In this document: piece by piece, positions 25,801 through 37,412 of the stretch
Numbering within the stretch: the first letter of the stretch is position 1
How the letters are laid out: every line of letters begins with the position of its first letter
Source: Zanthoxylum bungeanum
Taxonomy: Eukaryota > Streptophyta > Magnoliopsida > Sapindales > Rutaceae
Length of the DNA: 64,000 nt
Assembly: GCA_019454045.1 (NCBI GenBank)
Contig: SKCR01035594.1
Span: forward strand, 1 to 64,000
Reading direction: 5' to 3'
The notes under the pieces: model-generated
Seen by the model: only the letters and a program-made list of their open reading frames with translations
Told to the model about the DNA's origin: nothing
The model's database searches: none
Translations under genes and position numbers: made by a program

Positions 25801-25911
25801 AACTCAACACAACAGGCGGACCATATGGCAGCTTGCGAGCCAGGTAAGTAAAAATACATTGCACGTACTTTGATAGGAATTGTCATTGTCACACACTGCA
25901 CAAGTCCCATC

Positions 25912-25925
25912 AAAGTGGGGGCGAC
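25912..25925 (+). other. LARD polypurine tract
   Basis: aaagtgggggcgac directly before the second LTR; purine-rich and correctly placed to prime plus-strand synthesis. Confidence 0.75.
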
Positions 25926-28116
25926 TGTAGGCATTGTATTTTTGCATATTAGCCCGATGATGAGTCTCGTATGGAGTCACTACCTCTTTAGTTGTGAAAG
26001 CCGCGGGAAACAGGCGTTGGAAGGGTAAAGTTGGGAATTAGTATTTTGTCAGATTTAACTTGCTTGTTTCGCTTCGGGTTCGCTTGTTGGACCTCTGTTT
26101 TAAAACACACCAAACCCATTAAATCACATCAAAAATAATTAAAACATTTAAAACACATCTCACTATTTAATTATTAAAACAAATTAAATTAAACTTAAAT
26201 TAAATTAAATTAAATCACATTCACAATTTAAACAAAAATTAAATTAAATTAAAACAAATTAAATTAAACTTAAATTAAATTAAATTAAAACACATGTCAC
26301 AAATTAAATCACCTTCCTAAATTGAATTAAATCCCTTTCCTAAAATACATAAATCAATTCCACTAATTAAAGATTTTCCCTATCACATAATCATTAAAAA
26401 TATCTCCCAATTAATACACAAATCATATTCCTTCTCCAACAAGGTAAACCCCCTCCATTGGCCTATAAAAAGAACCTTTAACCCACACATTCAACCCGGG
26501 CTGATTCTCACAAAAAAAAACACATCAAATAAACCATAATATTCTAAGCTCATTCTCCCTCGGCAACACACCTGCTACCCTTCACTGTTCAGCCAAATCT
26601 CAAGCTCACGCATAAGCCACGCTGATAGCCTATATAACGCACTTAGCCACTTGTCCCCTTCACCAAAAACACCACGTAGCCATCAGCCACGCAATAGTGC
26701 CATTGCCCCATTCAAGCAGCCACGCCCATAACAGCCTGCCTCCACGCACATCACACGCCCAGCCTCCACAAATTCACGCCACAAGCGTATCACCTAGCCT
26801 TCACGCGAGCAGCCTCAACCCACGCACAACGTTGCACCACCCACCTTCAACAGCCACGTCCCCACACATAAGCCCCTCAAATACTTCATGTAACAGCCCA
26901 CTGCCTTCAATGTCGACCAGCCCACTGCCTTCAACGTAGACCAGTCCCTTGACCACACAAGCCCTTCACAGCCATCAACCTCACTTACGTAACTAGTCCT
27001 CTGTCCATGCAACATGTCCCCACCAAGTCTTTCACAGCAGCCAATACCCCTTAAAACAGTCCAGAAAATACCCTAAAACTGCACTAAAAAACTGCACAAA
27101 ACCCCCCTCAAAACCGCCTAAAAACAGCAGCCGATACCCCTTAAAAAACTCCCAAAACAGTCCCTTAAACAACAAAAACAGTGGCTTAAAAATAGCAGTA
27201 AAACAGCAGTGAAACAGAGTGAAAACATCAGCCCGAACAGCAAAACAGTGAGGAAAGACATTGAGTTAGTAAACCAGAAGAGTTTCGGATCATCCACCCT
27301 TCCAACGGACGTGTAACGCCCTTTCGTGAGATGACGAAAGAGGTTAGACCTGAGGGCACCCTTTTATTTATTATCTTTCATTTATTTTTTTTATTTTAAA
27401 AATATTATCGCATGAGAGTCGTTTGAGGCATGATGTGATTGTTGGATGGGTGGAATTTGCATCCCCTTTTGTGGTATATAGGATGGAAACCCGTACGTAA
27501 ATTCCATAGCCGAATCCGAATGGACGGTAGTGAGGTTTGTACTCGGGATACAACGCCACATACCACTTAAGAGACACGTATTTCGTCTCATCCAAACTTG
27601 TGTTTGAGCATGATGTAGTTCGTAGATTATTTAGTTATTATTTAAAGCATGATGTAGTCTAGTTTATTGTTTATTTTCAAGCATGATTATGTTATTTTAT
27701 GCATGGTATTTTGTTTAGTTTATGATTATGATTATGTTTAAATAGTTATTTGTTTATTTTGGTTTAATGGCTCAATATGCTCATTGTGTGATATTGCGTG
27801 TTCGCCGTTTAAAGACTTATTTTCGAGCATGCAAACTTATATTAGGAGTTATTTTGATGAATGCATACTAGACGTAGATTACCCTTGAACATGAATGTTG
27901 AATAGATTCGGTTAGTTTATTGCACAAATCACATCATTACAAGTGACATAAGTAAGGGACCATTCCGAACCCAACGGTTTGAGGTCTTCCCTTGTGAGGG
28001 GTGAGTGCAGCCTTAAATCTTTGTCCTGGTTCACACCGGGTGGCGAATCCATGTTATTTCGTACTCCGAACTAGGTCGTGAGCCTATAACAGCGTCGTCA
28101 AGTTCTGTGTTCTACA
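25926..28116 (+). repeat. LARD 3' LTR
   Basis: 2191 bp, TGTAGG...CTACA, matching 16965-19180 with small indels except for a variable stretch at about 27600-27890. Confidence 0.93.
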
Positions 28117-28121
28117 GGCAT
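28117..28121. repeat. LARD target-site duplication, right copy
   Basis: ggcat, identical to 16960-16964. Confidence 0.85.
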
Positions 28122-28574
28122 TTAAACTGGAAAGACCCTAATATGTGAAGGAATAAATTCTTGCCTTAAGTTGGAAAGCTACTGCCACAAAATAAAAGAA
28201 GGAAAACAATTGCAAAATTGGTGTTGTGGGCCGGTGAATTAAGGAGAATGGAAGGGGAATCTGTAACTTTTTTGACTTGAGTAAGGAAAAATCATGGCTC
28301 ACATTTAAGAGAGAGTTGCAAAAGGAAATAAAAATTCTTTTCTTAAGTTAAAAGTTTATTGTCATGACTAATTGACTATTGTTTTAAAAAGAAAAGAGGT
28401 GGGCCAGTGAAACAAAAGAAAAACAATTTGGATTGTTTCATATAAAAGCCACATTAACGTGGATTACAAATGGGAGGGAGCCACAAAACTTTGAAAAAGA
28501 AAAGAAGACTAAGTAATTTTCTGTGGCTATCAGAGAAAGAAGAGTGCTGCCATGACATTGGAGGAGGATACGAG
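28122..28574 (+). other. Flank of the LARD, possible older LTR continuation
   Basis: AT-rich with tttcatataaaagccac near 28437, a TATA-like stretch. It may continue the LTR-like piece at 16811-16964. No gene seen. Confidence 0.3.
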
Positions 28575-29305
28575 TATTCTTTCATTGATCATTCCACTGC
28601 ACTTCCATTAAAAGTGATCATCGCTTTGATACACTAACATTCTTGAATTAAAGTGCACTCTGGTGCACTTCATTTCGAAGTGAACATCACAACTTCCGGT
28701 CCAGAGTGATCATCACTTCAGTGGACTATAATTTTGGAGTGATTGTAATTTTGGGGCACATTTCTTCCCGAGTGATTATCACTTTGATGCACTATCATTC
28801 CGAGTGAAAAATGCATTATAGAGTGGAGTGTGCAGGAGTGATCATCACTCAGGAATAGTTATGTACTTTAATTTTGAAATATAAGTGCACCAAAGTGATC
28901 AATCAAATGACACTGAAGTGTTGAACACTCTGCAATGAAGTACACCATAGTGATGATTACTCTGGAATGAAAGTACACCACAGTGTACTTTTCATTCTAA
29001 AATGAATGTCTACTAGAGTGATGATCACTCTGGAATGGAATACTTTGGAGTGATGATTACTTCAGATTGAAAATATAATGAAGTTATAATCATAAAATAA
29101 TAGAAGTGAACTAGAGTGATGATCAAACAGAATAGAAGTGCATCAGTGTGATGATCACTATGGATTGAAAGTTTGCTGGATTTTTAATTTTATTCAGTAA
29201 TGAAACTTCCATATAGTACACTTTCAATTCAGAATGGAATGTATCAGAGGGAGGATAATTGTTTAATGGAAGTTCACCAAAGTGGTCAATGAAATGACAT
29301 TGGAA
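28575..29305. repeat. Long imperfect inverted repeat (foldback-like)
   Basis: The left half carries agtgatcatcact-type units (28609, 28705, 28767, 28838). The right half carries their reverse complement agtgatgatcact (28945, 29000, 29049, 29148). Outer ends also match inverted: tttcattgatcattccactg with cacttccattaaaa on the left, against the complement of ttaatggaagttcaccaaag and gtcaatgaaatga on the right. The centre is near 28880. No open frame. It could be a foldback/MITE-type element or a hairpin-RNA locus. Confidence 0.65.
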
Positions 29306-29345
29306 TGTTGAACACTGTATAAAATTTGTTAGCTTCTTTTTTTAT

Positions 29346-29390
29346 TGACATGTGTCTGGGACATAACAAGTTCAAATGAGTTGTAACTTG
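29346..29390 (+). repeat. Element H 5' LTR, left piece
   Basis: tgacatgtgtctgggacata... to ...gttgtaacttg matches 40669-40714. The match stops exactly where G begins and resumes at 36350. Confidence 0.8.
29386..29390. repeat. Element G target-site duplication, left copy
   Basis: acttg; repeated at 36350-36354. The empty site at 40710-40720 has one acttg followed by tcatgaag. Confidence 0.8.
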
Positions 29391-29688
29391 TGATAAGAAC
29401 CCAAGCCCTAACTCTGCCCCAAAAGCTAGCTCATAGGGGAGGGTTGGCCCTGGCCTTATAAACCAGCCCAGGAGGCACCCCGCAACCGATGTGGGACGCA
29501 TCATCCCCACCCCCTTGAGACCCGACTGCCCTCAGTCGGCGTTTTGCCGAACCCCAAGAGACACCGGCCATTCACACGGAGTGGTGGCTCTGATACCAAC
29601 TGATAAGAACCCAAGCCCTAACTCTGCCCCAAAAGCTAGCTCATAGGGAGAGGGTTGGCCCTGGCCTTATAAACCAGCCCAGGAGGCA
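29391..29688 (-). repeat. TRIM-like unit at the 5' end of G
   Basis: Direct repeats of 87-88 bp (29391-29477 and 29601-29688), each starting tgataagaacccaagccc and ending ggaggca. Between them, on the minus strand, are a PBS (TGGTATCAGAGC, 29587-29598) and a G-rich end (ggttgcgggg) beside the other repeat. This is the architecture of a miniature terminal-repeat element (TRIM) in minus orientation. The TSD expected for an independent TRIM is not present. Confidence 0.65.
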
Positions 29689-29689
29689 C

Positions 29690-29701
29690 TGGTATCAGAG
29701 C
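29690..29701 (+). other. Element G primer-binding site
   Basis: tggtatcagagc, initiator-Met type, one base after the 88-bp repeat. It faces opposite to the PBS at 29587-29598. Confidence 0.8.
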
Positions 29702-30173
29702 TTAGGGTTCCAAGGTCTGATTTTTCTATCTTTCATTTTGTTGATTCTGTTTTGATTTTGTTCTTTGTTATTTTCGTTTCAGTCCTTGTTGGATCTTGTT
29801 TCTGGTTTTTTGTTGTGTTCATATTCTGGATCTGTTTTTGTTGTGTTCAAATTCCGGATCTGTTTTTGTTGTGTTCAAATTCTGGATCTGTTTTTGTTGT
29901 GTTCATATTCTGGATCTGTTTTGTTGTGTTTATATTTTGGATCTGGTTGTTGTTGTTCTGCATATCAGTTCATCCTTTATTATTTTTCCAGATCTGGGTT
30001 TTGTTCTGTCTTTCATATCAGTTCGTCATATTCATTCTGTTCTTTAGCATATGTTTAAGAAATAAGCATGTTCTTGGCGGCTGTGTGTTGTTGTTTCTAA
30101 ACCCAGAAAGTGTGAAACCAGAACCTTAATCAGCCTCTGGAATCAGAACCGCATTTAGCATCTGACGTTATTG

Positions 30174-30211
<38 letters not shown>

Positions 30212-30742
30212 TAAAAAAGTGAAAAAAATTGGTTGAATCTAGTTTGTTCCATATTATCATTTAGGTGCCCGTGGAGGGTATTCCATCAAAATTTCTATAG
30301 AGGTGCCAATTTTTCTCCTGAAATTGCATACGACCGTGAATCTACATGCTTATTTTTTTCCATTGTGCTAATAGTTTGCTCCTCCTTATTCCTAATTACT
30401 CTAGCTTAAGTATTATTGATTGAGTCTTCGTGATTACTATTCTCATTCATATTTCCCAACTACCCTATATACATCATTGGTTCTTTGTGTTTCTGCTAGC
30501 TTGTGGACTACATCTTAGTTGACCATTCTGGGATTGAGTTGATTTGTAATTGAATTGAGGAAGAACTCAATAGTGGTAAAAGGCAGTGAGTGTGAGCACA
30601 GTATCGGGTAAAAGCCAATAGAGTGCAAACACGAGTGGATTGAGATATAATTGAGTGTAAACACGTGAGATTGTGAGCTTGAGAGGATTTTACATATCGT
30701 ATTACTTTCTTGTTATTACTAATTTGTTTGTTGAGCTTTGAA
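29702..30742 (+). other. Element G 5' leader
   Basis: Non-coding. A ~27-bp minisatellite with core ctggatctgtttttgttgtg runs about five times at 29811-29947. A run of 35 A lies at 30174-30208. The frames through the minisatellite are repeat artefacts. Confidence 0.75.
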
Positions 30743-32010
30743 ATGGCAGGTGTTAGTTTAACCGTCGATGAGAAGCTTGCAGCTATGGATAGAAAGTTTA
30801 CAGATATGATGGAGAATATGAATGCTGCATTGGAAAGGTTGTCCAAGAGTGTAGAGAGTATTCAGTCGGGCAGTGTTCCCAGAGCACCACCACCTCATAA
30901 TGTACCACCACCTCATAATGTACTACCACCTCATAATGTACCACCACCTCATAATGTGCCACCACGTCGAGTACCACCGCAACATATACCATCAGATGAA
31001 GAAGAAGCCGAGAATGACTTTGATGATTTTGATGATCTTGATGATGTTGAGGAGAGGTTTCAGCCTAGACAAGATAGGAGGCATGGTAGGGGTTTGGTAG
31101 AGGGTGTGATAGGAGGTTTGATGGGAGACATAATAGGAGGGATAGACGATTTGATGATAGAGGTGCATTTGATGATAGGCGAGGGATTATGATCGAAGGG
31201 GTTTTGGTAGACGGGGGGACTTAGATGGAGATCTAGGTAGCATTAAAATCAAGATACCAACCTTTCAGGGGAAGAATGATCCCGAGGCTTATTTGGAATG
31301 GGAGAAGAAGATTGAGCTGATATTCATTGCCATCACTACTCAATGAGAAGAAAATCAGTCTGGCAGCTATTGAGTTTACTGATTATGCCATGATATGGTG
31401 GGATCAGCTTGTTACTACTCGGAGAAGAAACTATGAGAGACCAGTTCAGACTTGGGAAGAACTCAGAGGTCTTATGAGGAAGAGGTTCATTCCGAGCCAT
31501 TACTACCGTGAGTTATATCAGAAGCTACAACATCTGTATCAGGGTACCAAGAGTGTTGAGGATTACTACACAGAGATGGAAGTTGCCATGATCAGGGCGA
31601 ATGTAGTTGAGGATGCAGAGGCTACTATGGCACGGTTTCTTGGAGGCTTAAATAGAGAGATTGCCAACATGGTAGAGTTACATCATTATGTTGATTTGGA
31701 GGACATGCTTCACATGGCTATCAAGGTAGAAGGCAACTCAAGAAGAAGGCCACTTCCAGATTTGGTACTCAGACTACTTCTACTTGGAAGGGGAAATGGG
31801 TTCCGAATGAGAAGCGAGATGGAGGCTTTAACAAGCCTAGAGGTGATTTCAGTGGAGGCTTTAACAAGCCTAGGGCCGAACCTAGTGGTAAGGGTAAAGA
31901 GGCAGCAGAATCGAGTAAACCTAGACCTAAACCTGAGGGTACATCTACGAGAACTAAGGATGTTAAGTGTTTCAAGTGTTTGGGCATGGGACATTATGCT
32001 TCACAATGTC
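30743..32010 (+). pseudogene. Element G gag
   Basis: Start at the ATG 30743. The N-terminus has a short coiled-coil-like stretch followed by four tandem 18-bp repeats (PPPHNV, 30888-30960) and an acidic run. After a frame break near 31150 comes a retrotransposon gag domain (31327-31730) with MIWWDQL and RKRFIPSHYYRELYQKL. After another break near 31735, a Gly/Lys/Pro-rich linker with GGFNKPR twice leads to a CCHC knuckle at 31968-32009 (CFKCLGMGHYASQC). Gag packages element RNA into virus-like particles. Frame breaks prevent that here. Confidence 0.88.
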
Positions 32011-33951
32011 CCAATAAGCGCACCTTAATGATTGACAAGAGTGGAGATGTATACTCTACAGATGATGAGGTTGAGGATGAGATGCCGGAGCTAGAAGATG
32101 CTAGTGACCACGAAGGAGCTGCATACCCTTTAGATAACTTATCCCTAGTTGTTAAGCGTGCTTTGACAGCACAAGTTGTTGAGGATGAGAGTGATCAGCA
32201 GAGGGAGAACATATTCCACACCAGATGTCGTGTGAATGGTAAGGGTTGTAGTATGATCATAGATGGAGGTAGTTGTACCAATGTGGCTAGCACGACTTTG
32301 ATTGAGAGATTGGGGTTGAGTTGCTTGAAGCACCCAAAGCCTTACAAGTTGCAGTGGTTAAATGATTGTGGTGAGGTGAAGGTAACGAAGCAAGTATTAT
32401 TGAGCTTTACCATTGGGCCTTACACAGATGATGTTTTATGTGATGTGATTCCGATGCATGCGGGTCATATACTTTTAGGGAGGCCGTGGCAGTTTGATAA
32501 GAAAGTGATTCATGATGGGTTCAAGAATAAGTATTCATTTCAGCATAAAGGGAAACCCATTACACTATACCCACTTACACCGAGGCAAGTCCATGAAGAT
32601 CAGGTTAAGTTGCAACTTGAGAGGGATAAAGAGAGGGCGAGTGCAAACACTAACTTGGGGGAAACTAGTGAGAGTGTGAAAAATAAGGCCAAGGTCGAGA
32701 GTTTACCCAAGGGAAGTGAGAGTGAAAGTAAGGGGGACACCAAAGGGAGAGTGAAAAGGAGTTTCTACATAGGTGAGGGTGAAGCGAGGAGAGCTTTCAA
32801 GACTAGCAGCCTGATGCTATTATTAGTTTATAAGGAGCCCCATGTTTATTTTTCTAACTCTGACCCTTTGCTTCCTATGTCTATTTCATCTCTTTTACAG
32901 GACTACAAAGATGTACTAACTGAGGATATTCCTAGTGGGCTTCCACCCATTAGAGGTATCGAGCACCAGATAGACTTCGTACCTGGAGCAGTCATTCCCA
33001 ACAGGCCATCTTATAGAAGCAATCCTGAGGAGACAAAGGAACTTCAACGACAAGTGCGGGATTTGATGGACAAGGGGTATGTAAGGGAAAGCATGAGTCC
33101 TTGTGCAGTACCAGTGCTTCTAGTTCCTAAGAAAGATGGGACATGGCGGATGTGTGTTGATTGTCGAGCCATCAATAATATAACGGTAAAGTATCGCCAT
33201 CCTATTCCTAGGCTAGATGACATGTTAGATGAATTACATGGTTCCAAGATATTTAGTAAGATTGATTTGAAAAGTGGATACCATCAAATTCTGCATAGAG
33301 AGAGGGAGATGAATGGAAAACCGCATTTAAGACCAAATATGGATTATATGAATGGTTAGTTATGCCATTTGGCCTTACAAACGCACCTAGCACTTTTATG
33401 AGATTAATGAATCATGTTATGCGTGCATTTATAGGTAAGTTTGTTGTGGTATACTTTGATGACATCTTAATTTACAGTACATCGATTGAGGAGCATGAAT
33501 TACATTTGAGACATGTACTTGATGTGTTACGAAAAGAACAATTGTATGCTAACTCTGACAAATGCACATTTTGCATGGATAGAATTGTTTTTCTTGGCTT
33601 TGTTGTGAGTGCAGATGGCATCGAGGTAGATGTGGAAAAGTGAAGGCAATTCAGGAATGGCCTACACCAACTACAGTGACAGAAGTCCGAAGCTTTCATG
33701 GATTAGCGAGCTTCTATAGGAGATTTGTCAAGGACTTCAGTAGCATTGCTGCGCCATTGACCGAGGTAGTAAAGAAGACAGTTGGTTTTCAATGGGGCGA
33801 GGCGCAAGAGCGAGCATTCCAGGATCTTAAAGCGAAGTTATGCAGTGCGCCCATTTTGGCACTTCCCAATTTCGAGAAGACATTTGAGATTGAGTGTGAC
33901 GCATCAGGGTTAGGTATTGGAGCAGTTCTTCTGCAAAAAAAAGGCCAATAG
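32011..33951 (+). pseudogene. Element G protease, reverse transcriptase and RNase H (first part)
   Basis: Aspartic protease with DGGS at 32262-32273 (an Asp-Gly-Gly-Ser variant common in this plant gypsy group). It ends with HILLGRPWQFD. The RT follows: WRMCVDCRAINNIT, KIDLKSGYHQI, then FDD at 33455-33463 after a frame break near 33295. The RNase H domain starts with the connection [16 protein letters not shown] and [14 protein letters not shown]. Breaks at 33295, 33642 and 33949 interrupt the frame, while catalytic residues remain. Confidence 0.9.
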
Positions 33952-35757
33952 CCTATTTTAGTGAGAAGCTGAACGGAGCAGCTTTGAGGTACCCCACATA
34001 CGATAAAGAGTTATATGCGCTTGTGAGAGCACTTCAGACGTGGCAGCACTACTTGTGGCCTAAAGAATTTGTGATCCACACCGACCATGAATCATTAAAA
34101 CACTTGAAGGGTCAAGGTAAGCTGAATAAGCGACATGCAAAATGGATGGAATTTGTTGAGTCATTTCCATATATTATACGCTACAAGCAAGGTAAAGAAA
34201 ACATCGTGGCCGATGCATTATCTCGCAGGTATGTTTTTCTTACTTCAATGCATGCACGGATGTTGGGATTTGATTTGATTAAAGAACTATATGAGTGTGA
34301 TTCTGATTTTGGTGAGATTATTGTTGCTTGTGCAAAGTCATCTTTTGGAAAGTTTTACATTCATGACGGTTTCTTATTTAAAGCGAACAGGTTGTGTGTT
34401 CCTACTTGTAGTATGCGTGAGTTGCTTGTGAAAGAAGCGCATGGGGGAGGTTTGATGGGGCATTTTGGGATTACAAAGACTTTAGCTATTTTACATGAAC
34501 ACTTTTACTGGCCTAAGATGAAACGTGATGTTGAACGTATTTGTGATCAGTGTCTAACATGTAAACATGCTAAATCTAAATTAATGCCACATGGTTTGTA
34601 TACTCCTTTGCCTGTACCTAAAGAACCTTGGTTGATATATCGATGGATTTTGTGTTAGGTTTGCCTAGGACAAAGAAGGGTAGAGATTCAATCTTTGTTG
34701 TAGTTGATAGGTTTAGTAAAATGGCTCATTTCATTGCATGTCATAAAACTGATGATGCTACAAACATTGCAGATTTATTTTTCAAAGACATAGTTCGACT
34801 CCATGGTATACCTAGGAGTATTGTATCTGATAGAGATGTTAAGTTCCTTAGCCATTTTTGGAAAGTGTTGTGGGCTAAACTAGGTACCAAACTATTGTAT
34901 TCTACCACATGTCACCCACAGACTGATGGACAAACGGAGGTAGTTAATAGGACTTTATCTCAATTATTGCGCACTATAGTTGGTAAGAATTTGAAAAGTT
35001 GGGAAGATTGTTTGCCATTTATTGAGTTTGCATATAATCGTAGCATTCATTCTTCTACATCATTTTCACCTTTCGAGATTGTTTATGGTTTTCAGCCACT
35101 AACTCCATTGGACTTGTTACCATTGCCTATTGATGAGCATACAGGGTTAGATGGTAAAAGGAAGGCTGATTTGGTGAAGCATATCCATGAGAAGGTAAAA
35201 GAGCACATTCAACGAAAGAACGAGCAATACGCTTCTCATGCAAATAAGGGAAGAAAGCGTGTAGTCTTTCAACCTGGTGATTGGGTTTGGGTACACATGC
35301 GTAAAGAGAGATTTCCCGAACAGCGTAAATCCAAGCTACAATCAAGGGAGATGGACCTTTTCAAGTCTTGGAAAGGATCAATGACAATGCATATAAGCTG
35401 GATTTGCAAGGTAAGTACAATGTATCTGCTACTTTTAATGTTTCTGACTTAACTCATTTTGATGCAGGTTCAGATTCGAGGTCGAATCCTTTTCAACAAG
35501 GAGGGAATGACATGAGTCCAACCACACCAGAGACATTACAAGATGCAGCTAACAACTTGGAAGAACCCATGCAGTTGCCAACAGGTCCAATCACACGCCA
35601 AAGAGCAAAGAAGATCAAAGAGGCATTTGCGGGACTAGCTCAAAGCTATGTGACCAGTTGCAGCAAGCAACCAAGTCAAGTACACACCAGAGACACATAT
35701 GGGCATAACCAGAGAGTTCCCAAGCTATTTCATTTGACCCAGATCAGCTCAGACTGA
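33952..35757 (+). pseudogene. Element G RNase H end, integrase and C-terminal tail
   Basis: 33984 onward: RNase H end with [13 protein letters not shown] and VADALSRR. Then the integrase zinc finger (H-H-C-C, 34439-34561) and core with D at 34647, D at 34829 and E at 34937 (GQTEVVNR). A break near 34635 lies just before the core. The tail has [14 protein letters not shown], a break near 35345, then [10 protein letters not shown] and LPTGPITRQRAKKI, ending at 35757. Integrase inserts the cDNA. This copy is broken by frameshifts only. Confidence 0.9.
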
Positions 35758-36349
35758 AGCATAGCAGAGCAGCTTCAGCACCAACACCCTTTTGACCCGA
35801 TTTCACCCATTTTGGGACTTTGTTGAATTCGGCCAAATGAGGGCATTTTTGTCATTTGTGCTCGACATTTTGAATTTACTTATGATGTATTTAGGTGCAA
35901 AAGGACCTTAATGGTCGTGGTTGAGGTGCTTCACTTAGGGATTTTGGTAATTTCGCTTCAGGGACATTTTTGTCCATTCACACCTTTAGGGTTTTCCTTG
36001 TAACCTATTTAAACCTTGTTTCTTCTTCTTTGAAGACAATTCACGAAATTTTCAGTAAAACTTGAAGCTTTTAAGCTTTGGCTATGGCTAAATTTCTTGT
36101 GAGGGAGGGATTCCCCTTTTCAAGTTCAAATTGACTTATCTAAGCTTGGCAACTTAGTGGCGTCTCCAATTGCTAGCAAAATACAATCTGATTTCATACT
36201 TGTGGTTATCATGGACGTGAGTTTCATGGTGGTTAGGGTCTGATATTGGTTGGGTTTTGTTCCTACAAAATCAGTATTCAAAGTTCTTGGGGTTTTGAGA
36301 AAGATGCTTGGGGTTTGCTTGGTTTCTAACCCAAGTGAGTTTCTTGTCA
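35758..36349 (+). repeat. Element G 3' UTR and putative 3' LTR
   Basis: Sequence after the polyprotein stop, with features common in plant LTRs (tatttaaacc near 36006, a transcript-like tail), ending ttcttgtca at the target-site duplication. No matching 5' LTR exists in this copy, so the LTR start cannot be placed. Confidence 0.5.
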
Positions 36350-37371
36350 ACTTGTCATGAAGATCTTTAAGTAATTGGACTGGTTTCTGGCTACAGTACA
36401 TCAGACATGCGTTCGTGGTATGTTCGTGTAAGCGTTCGAACATTGATGTTAGTGCTGCGTTCGTTATTTGGTTCGAACGTGTGGCATTAGTGGCACATTA
36501 TTCATTGTGTTTGAATGAGAGCATGCCAGAGAGCAAACATTCGAGGCACGTTCTTGTTGGGTTAGAACAAGATCATTCCAGAGAGCATTTATTCGCTGTG
36601 TTTTTAAGTGGCGTTCAAACGACTCTTTCCAGTTGGCGAGTGTTCATGGTGCGTTCGAGTAACCGTTCGAATGTGACTGCGATCTGAACGTGTTTTTATG
36701 CCTTTTCACTTTTCAAAACCCAAGCTTTTCAGCATACATATAATTATAACATGTAGCCGCCATGCCCAGTAGTTGAAACAGATTTCCCTTGAGCCAAAAC
36801 TTCTCAAAGATTTCAACTTATCTTGAATCAACCGTTGAAGACTTCTTATATTCTTCTCTTCTTCATTAATGGTGAGATTCATTCTTTGATAAACCTTCCA
36901 CACAACCAAACCCAAAATTCCCAATCCTTCAGAGTTTTCAAGGAGGAAGTTTGGTACTCGGAGCTCCGGCGTCAGAGGTGATACAATCTACTCAGTGAAT
37001 TCAGACGTTTTAAAGAAAATTATGGGTCGCGAGCTCGAGGAGTTGCCTTGAGTTATTATAGTATTGAGGTACTTGAGTCGGTGGAGTTACCACCATAGGT
37101 CTTGACCATCGCTGTAATGTTTTCTTTATATAGTAGATTGGGCTAGTAGCCGATATACCCGGAGTGGTTTTTTACTCCCATGAGTTTTCCACTTTGTCAC
37201 CAAAATTATTGTGTTGATTTTGTGTGATTGATTTAATTTTATGTAATTTATATTATTGATTTATATTGTGGTTTACTTGTTGACTTCCATAGACACATTA
37301 ATTAGGACTTTTCTAATTAATTATGATTAATTCCGTATAGGGTCAAAACCTAAGCTAATCGCGAATTTTTA
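36350..37371 (+). repeat. Element H 5' LTR, main piece
   Basis: Continues the LTR begun at 29346; starts acttgtcatgaag as at 40710. Contains many gttcgaac-type palindromes (36410-36680), also present in the 3' LTR. Such inverted motifs are characteristic of Sirevirus LTRs (family knowledge). Ends just before the PBS. Confidence 0.75.
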
Positions 37372-37372
37372 A

Positions 37373-37386
37373 TTGATATCAGAGAC
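37373..37386 (+). other. Element H primer-binding site (diverged)
   Basis: ttgatatcagagac, two differences from the tRNA-iMet-type ttggtatcagagcc. Confidence 0.7.
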
Positions 37387-37412
37387 TGAACTTGATCTTT
37401 GACCCGTTAACT

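Larger units (their letters stand above)
16965..28116 (+). mobile_element. LARD-like non-autonomous LTR retrotransposon with internal repeat array
   Basis: An 11.15 kb element with matching LTRs, a PBS-like site after the first LTR, a purine-rich tract before the second, and 5-bp target-site duplications. Its 6.7 kb interior shows no gag, protease, RT or integrase motif in any frame. Instead it holds purine runs and a 4.5 kb array of diverse minisatellites. Large retrotransposon derivatives of this kind depend on proteins from other elements. The PBS style (tctggcgactccac) and the 3' repeats suggest a Tat/Ogre-type gypsy parent, which is inference. Confidence 0.9.
29391..36349 (+). mobile_element. 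Ty3/gypsy element G (chromovirus-like), inserted in H
   Basis: About 6.96 kb, TG...CA ends, 5-bp duplication acttg. Order: odd 5' end with two opposite PBS sites, leader with minisatellite and poly-A, gag with CCHC knuckle, protease, RT, RNase H, integrase, tail, putative 3' LTR. All catalytic motifs are present, but seven or more frame breaks make it non-functional. RT before integrase shows Ty3/gypsy order. I see no clear chromodomain, so the chromovirus label is tentative. Confidence 0.88.

Noticed and set aside
29752..30129. Hydrophobic 125-codon frame resembling a membrane protein
   Set aside because: It is generated by the T-rich 27-bp minisatellite in the leader of element G and is open in three phases for the same reason.
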